Source: Achromobacter deleyi
GTDB lineage: Bacteria; Pseudomonadota; Gammaproteobacteria; Burkholderiales; Burkholderiaceae_B
Direction of reading: 5' to 3'
DNA: 64,000 nt
NCBI RefSeq assembly: GCF_902859705.1
Contig: NZ_CADIJO010000014.1
Span: 1 to 64,000 of the forward strand
The position numbers and the translations under genes are program-made. The notes under the pieces are model-generated. The model was not told where the DNA came from. It made no database searches and saw only the letters and a list, made by a program, of their open reading frames with translations. This document shows positions 39,954 to 49,237 of the stretch, in pieces (the first letter of the stretch is position 1; each line of letters opens with the position of its first letter).

Positions 39954-41588
39954 ATGATCCGCTTCCAACAAGTTTCACTCATGCGCGGCGTCAAGCCCTT
40001 GCTCGACAAGGTCGACCTGCTGCTGAACCCCGGCGACAAGATCGGCCTGATCGGCGCCAACGGCGCCGGCAAGTCCAGCCTGTTCGGCCTGTTGCGCGGC
40101 ACGCTGCACGCCGACCAGGGCGACCTGGACTACCCCGCCAGCTGGCGCATGGCCTACGTGGCGCAGGAAACGCCCGCGCTGGACCGCCCGGCCATCGAAT
40201 ACGCCATCGACGGCGATGTCACGCTGCGCAAGCTGGAAGCCGAACTGGCCGCGCTGGAAGCCGAACCCGAAAGCACCGAGAACGGCCTGCGCATGGCCGA
40301 CATCTACGCGGCCCTGGCCGACGCCGATGCCTACACGGTGCACTCGCGCGCCGAACAGCTGTTGACGGGCCTGGGCTTCACGCAGGCGCAGATGCACCTG
40401 CCGCTGACCAGTTTTTCGGGCGGCTGGCGCATGCGCCTGAACCTGGCGCAAGCGCTGATGTGCCCGTCCGACCTGCTGCTGCTGGACGAACCCACCAACC
40501 ACTTGGACCTGGACGCCATCATCTGGCTGGAAGACTGGCTCAAGCGCTACCCGGGCACGCTGATCGTGATTTCGCACGATCGCGATTTCCTGGACGGCGT
40601 GGTCAACGTCATCGTGCACATCGACGAGCGCAAGCTCAAGCGCTACTCGGGCAACTACTCGTCGTTCGAACGCCAGCGCGCCGCGCAACTGGAACTGGCC
40701 CAGGGCATGATGGAAAAGCAGATGCGCCAGCGCTCGCACCTGCAATCGTTCATCGACCGCTTCAAGGCCCAGGCCAGCAAGGCGCGCCAGGCGCAGAGCC
40801 GCATCAAGGCGCTGGCCCGCATGGAAGAAGTGGCGCCGCTGCGCGCGGCCGCGGAATTCTCGTTCGAGTTCCGCGAACCGCTGCGCGCACCCAATCCGCT
40901 GTTGACCATGGACAAGGTCAGCGCCGGCTACCGCAACACCGACGAAGACAGCGGCGCGGTGTCCGACAAGATCATCGTGTCGGGCATCAATTTTTCGCTG
41001 CAGGCGGGCCAGCGCATCGGCCTGCTCGGGATCAACGGCGCGGGCAAGTCGACCTTCATCAAGACCATCGCGGGCGACCTCCAATCGCTGGCGGGCGACA
41101 CGCAATTCAACAAGGGCCTGTCGATCGGCTACTTCGCCCAGCACCAGGTCGAGATGCTGCGCCATGATGAATCGCCGCTGTGGCACATGACCAAGATCGC
41201 GCCCACCGTGCGCGAACAGGAACTGCGCAATTTCCTGGGCAGCTTCAACTTCAACGGCAACATGGCCACCAGCTCGATCGCGCCGTTCTCCGGCGGCGAA
41301 AAAGCCCGCCTGGCGCTGGCGCTGATCGTCTGGCAGCGCCCCAACCTGCTGCTGCTGGACGAGCCCACCAACCACCTGGACCTGGAAACCCGCGAAGCGC
41401 TGACCACCGCGCTGGCGCAGTTCGAAGGCACGCTGGTACTGGTGTCGCACGATCGCCACCTGCTGCGCGCCACCACCGACCAGTTCATCATCGTGGCCGA
41501 TGGCCGCGTGAGCCCGTTCGACGGCGACCTGGACGACTACAAGGAATGGCTCTACAAGACCAAGCTGGCGGCGAAGGCCGCGGCCTGA
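39954..41588 (+). CDS. ABC-F ribosome-associated ATPase (YheS/Uup-like)
   Basis: 544 residues from ATG 39954. It has two ABC domains: Walker A GANGAGKSS and GINGAGKST, signatures SFSGGWRMR and FSGGEKAR, and two copies of LLLLDEPTNHLD. A charged linker of about 80 residues (residues 240-320) between them is the P-site tRNA-interaction motif of ABC-F proteins. There are no membrane spans. Members act on translating ribosomes or in quality control. The long ATP-loop spacing and lack of a C-terminal coiled coil favour YheS over Uup. An upstream TACAAT (39733-39738) suggests a leader of about 210 bases. Confidence 0.9.
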   Translation: MIRFQQVSLMRGVKPLLDKVDLLLNPGDKIGLIGANGAGKSSLFGLLRGTLHADQGDLDYPASWRMAYVAQETPALDRPAIEYAIDGDVTLRKLEAELAALEAEPESTENGLRMADIYAALADADAYTVHSRAEQLLTGLGFTQAQMHLPLTSFSGGWRMRLNLAQALMCPSDLLLLDEPTNHLDLDAIIWLEDWLKRYPGTLIVISHDRDFLDGVVNVIVHIDERKLKRYSGNYSSFERQRAAQLELAQGMMEKQMRQRSHLQSFIDRFKAQASKARQAQSRIKALARMEEVAPLRAAAEFSFEFREPLRAPNPLLTMDKVSAGYRNTDEDSGAVSDKIIVSGINFSLQAGQRIGLLGINGAGKSTFIKTIAGDLQSLAGDTQFNKGLSIGYFAQHQVEMLRHDESPLWHMTKIAPTVREQELRNFLGSFNFNGNMATSSIAPFSGGEKARLALALIVWQRPNLLLLDEPTNHLDLETREALTTALAQFEGTLVLVSHDRHLLRATTDQFIIVADGRVSPFDGDLDDYKEWLYKTKLAAKAAA

Positions 41589-41665
41589 TACGCCATGCCG
41601 ATCGGGCGGTTCGAGGGGCCGCGCAGCCCCTGCCCGATGGGCGATCCATTCGCGGTTTAACGCGT

Positions 41666-41734
41666 TACAATCCCGCCGATTGCACGCGCGCGCGGTGATA
41701 GCTGCCGCAGATTGCGCGCGACAACCTCCACCCA
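41666..41734 (+). promoter_or_regulatory. Promoter and short leader upstream of psd
   Basis: TACAAT at 41666-41671 is a good -10 hexamer; the -35 is weak. The RNA from about 41678 would contain a GCGCGC-rich stem (about 41685-41720) and then the intrinsic terminator at 41735-41763, ending before the psd start codon. The product could be a small RNA of about 85 bases or an attenuator leader. Confidence 0.4.
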
Positions 41735-41763
41735 CGTCCCGCTGTCCGCGGGACGCGTTTTTT
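41735..41763 (+). terminator. Intrinsic terminator just ahead of psd
   Basis: CGTCCCGC (41735-41742) pairs with GCGGGACG (41748-41755) over TGTCC, followed by CG and six T. It points in the direction of psd and lies 11 bases before its ATG. Confidence 0.8.
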
Positions 41764-41774
41764 AGCGCTCGTAG

Positions 41775-42644
41775 ATGCCGATCAAAGACAAAATCTTCCT
41801 TGCCAGCCAGTATCTTGCGCCGCATCACCTGGTGTCGCGCTTCTTCGGCGTCGCCTCCGATTGCCGGGAACCCGCGGTCAAGAACTGGATGATCTCGCGC
41901 TTTGTCCGCAAGTACGGCGTGGACATGCGCGAGGCCGAACAGGAAGACGCGCTGGCCTACGATTGCTTCAACGACTTCTTCACCCGCGCGCTCAAGCCCG
42001 ACGCACGGCCGCTGGACGACGAACCCGGCGGCGTGCTGTGCCCCGCGGACGGCGCCATCAGCCAGATGGGCGCCATCGAGCATGGCCGCATCTTCCAGGC
42101 CAAGGGCCACAGCTACGGCCTGGCCGACCTGCTGGGCGGCGATACGGATCGCGCCGCGCCGTTCCAGGGCGGCGAGTTCGCCACCATCTACCTGTCGCCC
42201 AAGGACTACCACCGCGTGCACATGCCGGTGGCCGGCACGCTGCGCGAAATGATCCACGTGCCGGGCCGGCTGTTCTCGGTCAACCCGCTCACCGCGCGCA
42301 ACGTGCCGCGCCTGTTCGCGCGCAACGAACGCGTGGTCTGCATCTTCGACACCGAACACGGCCCGATGGCCGTGGTGCTGGTCGGCGCCATGATCGTGGC
42401 GTCCATCGAAACCGTGTGGGCGGGCCTGGTCACGCCGTACAAGCGCCGCGTCAAGGCCGTGCGCTACGACGATGCCGCACGCGCGCCGATCCACCTGGAA
42501 AAAGGCGCCGAGATGGGCCGCTTCAAGCTGGGCTCGACCGCCATCGTGCTGTTCGGCCCGGGCAAGGTGCGCTGGGCCGACACGCCGTCGGTGCGCGGCC
42601 CGGTGCGCATGGGTGAACTGCTGGCGCTGCCGGTGCAGCGTTGA
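41775..42644 (+). CDS. psd: Phosphatidylserine decarboxylase proenzyme
   Basis: 289 residues from ATG 41775. Converts phosphatidylserine to phosphatidylethanolamine at the inner membrane. Hallmarks: '[16 protein letters not shown]', '[11 protein letters not shown]', '[14 protein letters not shown]', and the self-cleavage motif LGST (Ser254), which yields the pyruvoyl alpha chain of 36 residues. It is a type I enzyme of normal length. pssA is not adjacent. Expression may depend on readthrough of the terminator immediately upstream, or on a promoter inside it. Confidence 0.94.
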   Translation: MPIKDKIFLASQYLAPHHLVSRFFGVASDCREPAVKNWMISRFVRKYGVDMREAEQEDALAYDCFNDFFTRALKPDARPLDDEPGGVLCPADGAISQMGAIEHGRIFQAKGHSYGLADLLGGDTDRAAPFQGGEFATIYLSPKDYHRVHMPVAGTLREMIHVPGRLFSVNPLTARNVPRLFARNERVVCIFDTEHGPMAVVLVGAMIVASIETVWAGLVTPYKRRVKAVRYDDAARAPIHLEKGAEMGRFKLGSTAIVLFGPGKVRWADTPSVRGPVRMGELLALPVQR

Positions 42645-42674
42645 AAGTACGGGGTTAAGCCAAGTACTTCAATA

Positions 42675-42708
42675 AAAGCGAAATAGGTATTCCATATTTA
42701 TTCGCTTT
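42675..42708. promoter_or_regulatory. Inverted repeat upstream of the hydroxyacid oxidase gene
   Basis: AAAGCGAA (42675-42682) and TTCGCTTT (42701-42708) flank an AT-rich centre in an otherwise GC-rich region, with TATACGAT-like -10 sequence following. It is a possible operator or the psd terminator stem. Confidence 0.35.
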
Positions 42709-42759
42709 ATACGATATAGGCGGGTCGGTAGATTGGGGGGTTTCAGCCGCCCCTTTGCC

Positions 42760-43953
42760 ATGGCCACCCTGCCCGCCTCGTCCGATACGCCCGCTCGCCT
42801 TTCCCGCGCCCTGTCGCGCATGCTGTCGCTGGACGACTTCGAGGCCGCCGCGCGCCGCCGCCTGCCGCGCCCCATCTTCGGCTACGTGGCCGGCGCGGCC
42901 GAAGACAATCAGTCTTTGCACGCCAACCGGCACGACTTCGGCCGCTATGCCTTCCAGCCGCGCGTACTGGTGGACGTCTCGGGCCGCAGCCAGCACACCG
43001 AACTGTTCGGCCGCCGCTACGAATCGCCGTTCGGCATCGCCCCCATGGGCATCAGCGCGCTGTCGGCCTATCGCGGCGACATCGTGCAGGCCCGCGCCGC
43101 GCGCGAACAGGGCATTCCCGCCATTCTGAGCGGCACCGCGCTGATCGCGCTGGAAGACGTGATCCGCGAAGCGCCCGGCACCTGGTTCCAGGCCTATCTG
43201 CCCGGCGACCCCGCGCGCATCGACGCGCTGGTGGCGCGCGCGGCCCAGGCCGGCTACGAAACGCTGGTACTGACCGTGGACATTCCGGTGTCCGCCAACC
43301 GCGAGAACAACGTGCGCACCGGCTTTTCGACGCCGCTCAAGCCCAGCCTGCGCCTGGCCTGGGACGGCCTGACGCACCCGCGCTGGCTGGCCGGCACCTT
43401 CCTGCGCACGCTGCTCAACCACGGCATGCCGCATTTCGAGAATTCGTTCGCCACGCGCGGCGCGCCCATCGTGTCGGCCTCGGTGCTACGCGACTTCAGC
43501 GCGCGCGACCACCTGAACTGGGAACACGTGGCGCGCATCCGGCGCCAATGGCAGGGCACGCTGATCATCAAAGGCATCCTGCACCCCGCCGATGCCCGCC
43601 TGGCGCGGCAGCACGGCGCCGACGGCATCATCGTGTCGAACCATGGCGGACGCCAGCTGGACGGCGCCATCTCGCCGCTGCGCGCGTTGCCTGGCGTAGT
43701 GGATGCGGCGGGCGACATGCCCGTGATGATGGACAGCGGCGTGCGCCGCGGCGGCGACGTGCTCAAGGCGCTGGCGCTGGGCGCGCGTTTCGTGTTCGTG
43801 GGTCGCCCCTTCAACTATGCCGCCGCGGTCGGCGGCCAGGCGGGCGTGTCCCATGCCATCGGCCTCTTGCGCGCCGAGGTCGACCGCAACATGGCCATAC
43901 TGGGCGTGAACCGGCTGAGCGAGGTCGGGCCCGACCTGCTGGTGCCAGCATAG
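42760..43953 (+). CDS. FMN-dependent alpha-hydroxy-acid oxidase/dehydrogenase
   Basis: 397 residues from ATG 42760. TIM-barrel family marks: 'FGIAPMGISAL', 'WFQAYLP', 'LVLTVDIPVSANRENNVR', 'LIIKGILHPADA', the catalytic 'VSNHGGRQLDG' (His base with Arg), 'MMDSGVRRGGDVLKAL' and 'FVGRPFNYA'. It oxidises an L-2-hydroxy acid such as lactate or mandelate. The usual Tyr ligands are partly retained. It is not in a lactate operon, so the substrate is open. A run of G at 42735-42740 lies rather far upstream as ribosome-binding site; the start could be slightly earlier. Confidence 0.87.
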   Translation: MATLPASSDTPARLSRALSRMLSLDDFEAAARRRLPRPIFGYVAGAAEDNQSLHANRHDFGRYAFQPRVLVDVSGRSQHTELFGRRYESPFGIAPMGISALSAYRGDIVQARAAREQGIPAILSGTALIALEDVIREAPGTWFQAYLPGDPARIDALVARAAQAGYETLVLTVDIPVSANRENNVRTGFSTPLKPSLRLAWDGLTHPRWLAGTFLRTLLNHGMPHFENSFATRGAPIVSASVLRDFSARDHLNWEHVARIRRQWQGTLIIKGILHPADARLARQHGADGIIVSNHGGRQLDGAISPLRALPGVVDAAGDMPVMMDSGVRRGGDVLKALALGARFVFVGRPFNYAAAVGGQAGVSHAIGLLRAEVDRNMAILGVNRLSEVGPDLLVPA

Positions 43954-44013
43954 AATGGCAGTTCCTCTGCTATTCGCGGGCCGGCTGCCTGGCCGGCCCG
44001 CGCCCCACCGCCC

Positions 44014-45210
44014 GTGTCCCTACGCCAATCGTCATTCTTCCTGCGCTTTCTGACCCTGGGCGCCCTTGCCCACGTGTATGTCGGCGCCCGCCTCATCCCC
44101 GATGCCGGATTCGCCGGTGCGGGCGCCGCCACCGCCATCCTGCTGCTGATCCTGTCGTGCATCCTGATCCCGCTGGGCATGCTGGGGCGCTCGTCGGTGC
44201 ATCCGCCTTGGGGCGACCGCATCGCCTGGGTCGGGCTGATTGCCATGGGGCTGTTTTCGTCACTGTTCGTGCTGACGGTGCTGCGCGACGTGCTGCTGCT
44301 GGCCGCCTGGCTGATCGACCTGGCCACGGGCGTTGCCCTGCCCTGGATCGACCTGCGGCGGATAAGCGCACTGGCAGTAGCCGCGCTGGCGCTGGCCGCC
44401 ACGCTGGTCGGCTTCTACAACGCCCGCCGGCGCGCCCAGGTCGTGACGGTGGACGTACCCATCGAAGGCCTGCCGGCCGACCTGGACGGCTTCACCATCG
44501 TGCAGATCAGCGACATCCACGTCGGCCCGACCATCAAGAAACGCTACGTGCAGGCCATCGTCGACGCGGTGAACGCCGAAACGCCCGACGTCATCGCCAT
44601 CACGGGCGACGTGGTGGACGGCAGCGTCGAGCAACTGGCCGCGCAGGCCAGCCCGCTGGCGCAGCTGCGCGCCCCCTTCGGCGTGTACCTGGTGACCGGC
44701 AACCATGAATATTATTCAGGCGCCACGCCCTGGGTGGCGGAATTTCGCCGCATGGGCCTGCGGGTGCTGATGAACGAACACGCCGTGATCCACCCCGCCG
44801 GCCTGCCGGTGGTGGTGGCGGGCGTGACCGACTACAGCGCCGGCGCCTTCGACCCGCAGCAGCGCAGCAACCCCAAGGCCGCGCTGGCCGGCGCCCCGGC
44901 CGATGCCCTGCCCAAGATCCTGCTGGCGCACCAGCCGCGCAGCGCGGCCGCGGCCGAGCCGCTGGGCTACACGCTGCAGCTGTCCGGCCACACACATGGC
45001 GGCCAGTTCTTTCCGTGGGGCTTTTTCGTGCGGTTCCAGCAGCCGTTCACGGCCGGCCTGCACCGCCAGGGCAGGATGTGGGTCTACACCAGCCGCGGCA
45101 CCGGCTACTGGGGCCCGCCCAAGCGCCTGGGCGCACCGTCGGAAATCACGCGCCTGCGGCTGCGGCGGGCTCAGTCCGCGTCGTCCGGCAGCGGCCCTCG
45201 TTCCAGATAG
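44014..45210 (+). CDS. Membrane-bound metallophosphoesterase (YaeI-like)
   Basis: 398 residues from GTG 44014. Four N-terminal membrane helices (to about residue 140) are followed by a calcineurin-like phosphoesterase domain with the full metal-binding set: 'ISDIHVG', 'ITGDVVDG', 'GNHEYY', 'LLAHQP' and 'SGHTHGGQ'. Relatives hydrolyse UDP-diacylglucosamine-like or phosphodiester substrates at the membrane; the substrate here is unknown. The last 40 bases overlap the 3' end of the convergent Lrp-type gene. Confidence 0.87.
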   Translation: MSLRQSSFFLRFLTLGALAHVYVGARLIPDAGFAGAGAATAILLLILSCILIPLGMLGRSSVHPPWGDRIAWVGLIAMGLFSSLFVLTVLRDVLLLAAWLIDLATGVALPWIDLRRISALAVAALALAATLVGFYNARRRAQVVTVDVPIEGLPADLDGFTIVQISDIHVGPTIKKRYVQAIVDAVNAETPDVIAITGDVVDGSVEQLAAQASPLAQLRAPFGVYLVTGNHEYYSGATPWVAEFRRMGLRVLMNEHAVIHPAGLPVVVAGVTDYSAGAFDPQQRSNPKAALAGAPADALPKILLAHQPRSAAAAEPLGYTLQLSGHTHGGQFFPWGFFVRFQQPFTAGLHRQGRMWVYTSRGTGYWGPPKRLGAPSEITRLRLRRAQSASSGSGPRSR

Positions 45211-45629
45211 CTGGTCAGCGCGATGTCGCTGGTGGTGTTGGTGATGCCGTCGATCTGGTGAATGCGCGCCAACAGCGCCTCAAGCGCCTGGGTGTCGCGC
45301 ACCCGCACCTTCAGCAGCATCGCGCTCTTGCCCGTGATGGTGTGGATCTCTTCCACCTCGGTCAGCTCGGCCAGCCCCAGCACCTGCTGGGTGATGCTCC
45401 AGTTGTTGGTATCGACGTGCACAAACGCCAGCAGCGGGCGGCCGATGCGCGCGCCATCCAGCTTGGCGGCGATGCCCTTGATCAGGCCGTCGCGCTTCAA
45501 GCGCTTGACGCGCTCGTGCACGGCGGGCGCCGACAGGTTCAGTTGCTTGCCCAGATCGGCATAGCTCGGCGAGGCGTCATCGGCCAGCAGCGTTAATAGT
45601 TTTCGGTCGCGGTCGTCGAGATCGGGCAT
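45171..45629 (-). CDS. Lrp/AsnC-family transcriptional regulator
   Basis: 152 residues. The N-terminal HTH has 'LDDRDRKLLTLLADDASPSYADLGKQLNLSAPAVHERVKRLKRDGLI' (residues 4-50), and the C-terminal RAM domain spans about 65-140 ('VEEIHTITGKSAMLLKVRV'). It probably senses an amino acid and controls the divergent MFS gene; an ATAAGGG-N14-CCCTTAT inverted repeat lies in the gap. The 3' end overlaps the metallophosphoesterase gene by 40 bases on the opposite strand. Confidence 0.9.
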   Translation of the reverse strand: MPDLDDRDRKLLTLLADDASPSYADLGKQLNLSAPAVHERVKRLKRDGLIKGIAAKLDGARIGRPLLAFVHVDTNNWSITQQVLGLAELTEVEEIHTITGKSAMLLKVRVRDTQALEALLARIHQIDGITNTTSDIALTSYLERGPLPDDAD

Positions 45630-45670
45630 TGGAATCGGGTTCTGCCTAACGGCATTCGAACTTTGATGAG

Positions 45671-45698
45671 ATAAGGGATTATCGGTGTTAACCCTTAT
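45671..45698. promoter_or_regulatory. Operator candidate between the Lrp-type and MFS genes
   Basis: ATAAGGG (45671-45677) and CCCTTAT (45692-45698) form a perfect 7-bp inverted repeat with centres two helical turns apart, in an AT-rich divergent gap. A plausible Lrp-type binding site. Confidence 0.5.
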
Positions 45699-45721
45699 TT
45701 TATTCCAATAAAATTCCGCGG

Positions 45722-46933
45722 ATGCTGAATCGCAACGCTCCCCGCAACACCCCTCGCAAGGCTCCCCTGCCCGCCGCCATTCCCGCCCTGATGTTCGCCG
45801 TCAGCGTGGTGGGTTCGAACGGCCTGGCGTTGAGCCCGATTCTGTCCGACGTGGCGCGCTCGTTCGGCAGCACGCCGCTGACGGTCAGCACCGCCATTTC
45901 GGCCTACGGCGCGGCCACGGCGGCCAGCGCCTTCCTGCTGGCCGCCCGCATCGACCGCTGGGGCATCCGCCGCGCGCTGCTGGGCGCCATGATCGCGCTG
46001 ATCGCCGCCCTGCTGCTGTCGGCCTGCGCGCCCCACTGGATCGTGCTGACCGCGGCGCAGGCCCTGGCCGGCGCCGCGGCGGGCGTGATCCTGCCGGCCG
46101 CGTATGGTTCGGCCTCGCTGGTCGCCGCGCCCGGCCAGGAGACCCGCGCGCTGGGCCGCGTCATCTCGGGCTGGTCGGTGTCGCTGGTGGCGGGCGTGCC
46201 GCTGTCGGCCTTGATTTCGGATGCCGTGGGCTGGCGCGCCACCTACGCGGTGCTGGCGCTGTGCGCCGCCGTGGCGCTCGCGGGCCTGTACAGACTGCCC
46301 GAACGCCGCAGCGCCCACCCTGCGCCGCTGCGCCTGATGCGTTTGCTGGCGCCGCTGTCGTACCGCGACGTGCCGGTGCTGCTGCTGGGTTGCCTCGCGT
46401 TCTCGTCCGCGTTCTACGGCGTCTACGCCTTCCTGGCGGACCACGTGCGCACCCTGCTGGGCCTGTCGGCGGGCCAGGTGGGCTTCATCGCCTTTGCCTA
46501 CGGCGCGGGCTTTCTGTTCGCGGGCCTGGTTGGCGCGCCGCTGATCGAACGGCTGGGGCCGCGCCGCGCATTGCCGCTGGCGCTGGCCGCGATTGCGCTG
46601 GTGTACCTGGGCCTTCTGCCCGCTGCGCACGCGCTGGCCGCCGTGCTGGCCATTGCGGTGCTGTGGGGCGCCGCGTCGCAACTGAGCCTGAACCTGCTGG
46701 TACTGCTGCTGTCGCGCGCCCGCCCCGACGAACGCGGCGCGGTGCTGGGCCTGAACACCTGCACGACCTACCTGGGCGCCAGCGTCGGCACCGCAGTGGC
46801 CGGCACGCTGTATACGCATGCGGGCTTTGACACCCTGGGCCTGGCGGCCGCCGGCGCCGTGGCCCTGGCCGCGCTGGCGCTGCATTGGCGCCTGAATGGC
46901 CGCCGCGCGGCGGGCAGCCGGGCCACGGCCTGA
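45722..46933 (+). CDS. MFS transporter (Bcr/arabinose-efflux-like)
   Basis: 403 residues from ATG 45722, with 12 predicted helices. Helices 1-2 carry 'SVVGSNGLALSPILSDVARSFG', the loop 2-3 region reads 'ARIDRWGIRRALL', and helix 5 region 'GWSVSLVAGVPLSALI' is a motif C-like efflux signature. It is likely a proton-coupled exporter of an amino acid or small drug, given the divergent Lrp-type regulator. Substrate unknown. Confidence 0.85.
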   Translation: MLNRNAPRNTPRKAPLPAAIPALMFAVSVVGSNGLALSPILSDVARSFGSTPLTVSTAISAYGAATAASAFLLAARIDRWGIRRALLGAMIALIAALLLSACAPHWIVLTAAQALAGAAAGVILPAAYGSASLVAAPGQETRALGRVISGWSVSLVAGVPLSALISDAVGWRATYAVLALCAAVALAGLYRLPERRSAHPAPLRLMRLLAPLSYRDVPVLLLGCLAFSSAFYGVYAFLADHVRTLLGLSAGQVGFIAFAYGAGFLFAGLVGAPLIERLGPRRALPLALAAIALVYLGLLPAAHALAAVLAIAVLWGAASQLSLNLLVLLLSRARPDERGAVLGLNTCTTYLGASVGTAVAGTLYTHAGFDTLGLAAAGAVALAALALHWRLNGRRAAGSRATA

Positions 46934-46984
46934 TTCCCCTATCGGCCCGCGCGCAACCCCCTCTTGCGCCCTGGCCGCCGACGT

Positions 46985-47992
46985 CTAATCCGGCAACACT
47001 ACCGCGCAATCGCGCCCGGCCCGCTTGGCCCGGTACATCGCCTGGTCGGCGCGCCGCAGCACGTCCGACATGCTGGCATCCGTGGCCAAAAAACGCGTGA
47101 TGCCGCCGCTGGCCGACAGCACCACCGCATGGCCGTCGACACTGGCCGGATGCTGGCGCAGCCCCGCGCGCAAGCGGTCGCACACCGCCAGCGCGACGTC
47201 CGCGTCGGCATCGGCCAGCAGCACCAGGAATTCCTCGCCGCCCAACCGCCCCACCGCGTCGCCTTCGCGCAGGCAGCCTTGCAGCTGGCTGCAAAAATGG
47301 CGCAGCGCGGCGTCGCCGCCCAGGTGGCCGTAGCGGTCGTTGACTTGCTTGAAATAGTCCAGGTCCAGCATCAACGCGGTGTGGCGCGCGCCTTGCCGCG
47401 CGGCTTCCAGCATGGCCTGCAGGCGCAGCAGGATCTCCGCGCGAGTCCAGCAGCCGGTCAGGTCGTCCACCTTGGCCAGGCGCGCCAGCGCGGCCTCGTT
47501 GCGGCGGTTCTCGGTCATGTCCATGCCGATATTCACCACGCTGCCATCCGGCAAGCGCACGTTGGACCACAGCACGGACAGCCGTTCGCCGGTGCGCGCC
47601 AGGGGCTGCCATTCACGGAACGATTGGTCGGGCGTGGGGCCCACGCTCTGCACCACGCGGGCGCGGGTTTCGGGATCGGGATAGAACAGCGCCAGCGGTT
47701 CGGGGTAGCTGTTGATTTCGTCGCGGGTCCAGCCGAAGCGGCGCACGCAGGCCTCATTCCACAGCACGCACTGGCCGCGCCCGTCAAAGGCATTGATCAG
47801 CACGGGTGCGTTCTGGAACAGGGCTTCGTAGCGCGCCACCACCTCGCGCAAGCGCTGCAGTTCCGCAGCCTGGGCGTCATCCGCGTGCCGCGCCTGGGCA
47901 TCGGCCGGCGGCGGGTCCGCAGCCTGCGGACGGCCTGCCTCGGCGCGCGGCTGCGGCGAAATCAAAGCGTCATTCGATGAAACGAGTCGCAT
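46985..47992 (-). CDS. PAS-GGDEF diguanylate cyclase
   Basis: 335 residues from ATG 47992; further in-frame starts lie upstream. A short polar N-terminus and a coiled coil (about 35-55) lead to a PAS domain (about 50-165: 'ALFQNAPVLINAFDGRGQCVLWNEAC') and a GGDEF domain (about 175-333) with 'DDLTGCWTR', 'DLDYFKQVNDRYGH' and the active-site 'GRLGGEEF'. It should make c-di-GMP from GTP. No inhibitory RxxD is evident five residues before the GGEEF. It is cytosolic. A TATACT-like -10 (minus strand, 48076-48081) lies upstream. Confidence 0.9.
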   Translation of the reverse strand: MRLVSSNDALISPQPRAEAGRPQAADPPPADAQARHADDAQAAELQRLREVVARYEALFQNAPVLINAFDGRGQCVLWNEACVRRFGWTRDEINSYPEPLALFYPDPETRARVVQSVGPTPDQSFREWQPLARTGERLSVLWSNVRLPDGSVVNIGMDMTENRRNEAALARLAKVDDLTGCWTRAEILLRLQAMLEAARQGARHTALMLDLDYFKQVNDRYGHLGGDAALRHFCSQLQGCLREGDAVGRLGGEEFLVLLADADADVALAVCDRLRAGLRQHPASVDGHAVVLSASGGITRFLATDASMSDVLRRADQAMYRAKRAGRDCAVVLPD

Positions 47993-48214
47993 GGGTTCGC
48001 AGTCGGGAAAGGCGGCGCGCACTGGCCGCGTTGGCATCCCGCGCCGTCTCGGACGCAGGGCGGCAAAGCGCGGCAAGTATACGTTTCAATCTGCAACTCA
48101 AATGCCAAGAATCGTCAAGACGCCCCCTGCCCCTGCGGCCTGCCAAGCCCTACTGCGCGGTCACGAGCAGCGCTGCCGTCGACTGCCACGCCAGCACGCC
48201 CTGCCCGCCAGCCC

Positions 48215-49042
48215 CTACCAGGGAAACGCGATCAGGTCGCCATACAGGCTGCGCAGCTTGGCCTTGACCTCGGCCGACTGCTGGTAGATGGCGATGAACT
48301 TCAACAGGCGCGGGTCTTCTGCGCGGTCAGGACGAGCCACCCAGCGGATGGCGTAGCGGCGCACGTTGGCGGGGTCCTTGTTGTCGAACGCCAGGCCGTC
48401 CTTTTCATCCAGGCCGGCCTGCTTGGCAAACGTGGTGTAGGTGACCGAGGCCGTCACGTCGTCGAACGTGCGCGCCGATTGCGAGCCTTCGATCTGCACG
48501 AATTTCAGGCGCTTGGGGTTGTCGGTCACGTCCTGCAGCGTGGCCTGGTGCGCCACGCCCGGCTTGAGCTTGATGAGGCCGATGGATTCCAGCAGCAGCA
48601 AGGCGCGGCCCGTATTCACCGGGTCGTTGGGCACCGCGATGGTGGCACCGTCGGGCAGCGGTTCGCCCTTCTTGAGCTTCTTGGAGAACAGGCCGATGGT
48701 CGTCGAATAGCCGTACGCGATGGGCTTGAGATTGGCGCCGCGGCGCGCGTTGAACAGCTCCAGGAAAGGCTCGTGCTGAAAGAAGTTGGCGTCCACCGAG
48801 CCGTCGGCCACCGCAATGTTGGGCAGCACCCAGTCATTGAATTCCACCAGTTGCACTTCCAGGCCCGCCTTGCGCGCCTCGGCGATGGCCAGCTCGGTGG
48901 CGGCATTGGCCACGCTGGCGATCACGCCGATGCGCAGCGGCTTGTCGGCGGCCTGGGCCGGCGCCAGGGCGGTCAGCCCGGCCAGGGCCAGCGCGGCCAC
49001 GGCGCGGCGCGCCAAAGTCAGGAACAGGGATTGCTGGAACAT
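48215..49042 (-). CDS. MetQ/NlpA-family substrate-binding protein
   Basis: 275 residues from ATG 49042. The signal peptide ends 'ALAPAQA' near residue 30, with no lipobox Cys, so it is soluble periplasmic, not a lipoprotein. The NlpA fold shows 'IGVIASVANAATELAIAEARKAGLEVQLVEFNDW' (from about 35), 'DANFFQHEPFLELFN', 'GYSTTIGLFSKK' and 'IAVPNDPVNTGRALLLLE'. It binds methionine or a related amino acid for an ABC importer. No metN or metI homologue is adjacent, so the cognate transporter is elsewhere. Confidence 0.88.
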   Translation of the reverse strand: MFQQSLFLTLARRAVAALALAGLTALAPAQAADKPLRIGVIASVANAATELAIAEARKAGLEVQLVEFNDWVLPNIAVADGSVDANFFQHEPFLELFNARRGANLKPIAYGYSTTIGLFSKKLKKGEPLPDGATIAVPNDPVNTGRALLLLESIGLIKLKPGVAHQATLQDVTDNPKRLKFVQIEGSQSARTFDDVTASVTYTTFAKQAGLDEKDGLAFDNKDPANVRRYAIRWVARPDRAEDPRLLKFIAIYQQSAEVKAKLRSLYGDLIAFPW

Positions 49043-49237
49043 GAAGTCGTCCGAAAAAAGATCGGGCACCCGCCCGGGGATCGATGCGGGTCTCGGCGCT
49101 ATTGTGCCGCAGCCCCGCCGCGCCACCGGCAAAGGCCCGGCCATCGCCATGGCAATGTCTACACGCAGCGGCGCTACACTCGACGGCACCGCCGCCCACC
49201 CTGGGCGCCCCTGACCCCAGCTTCACGGAGCCAGACC

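Noticed and set aside
39975-42494. 839-residue frame antisense to the ABC-F and psd genes
   Set aside because: Spans two clear genes and the terminator on the other strand; no recognisable protein.
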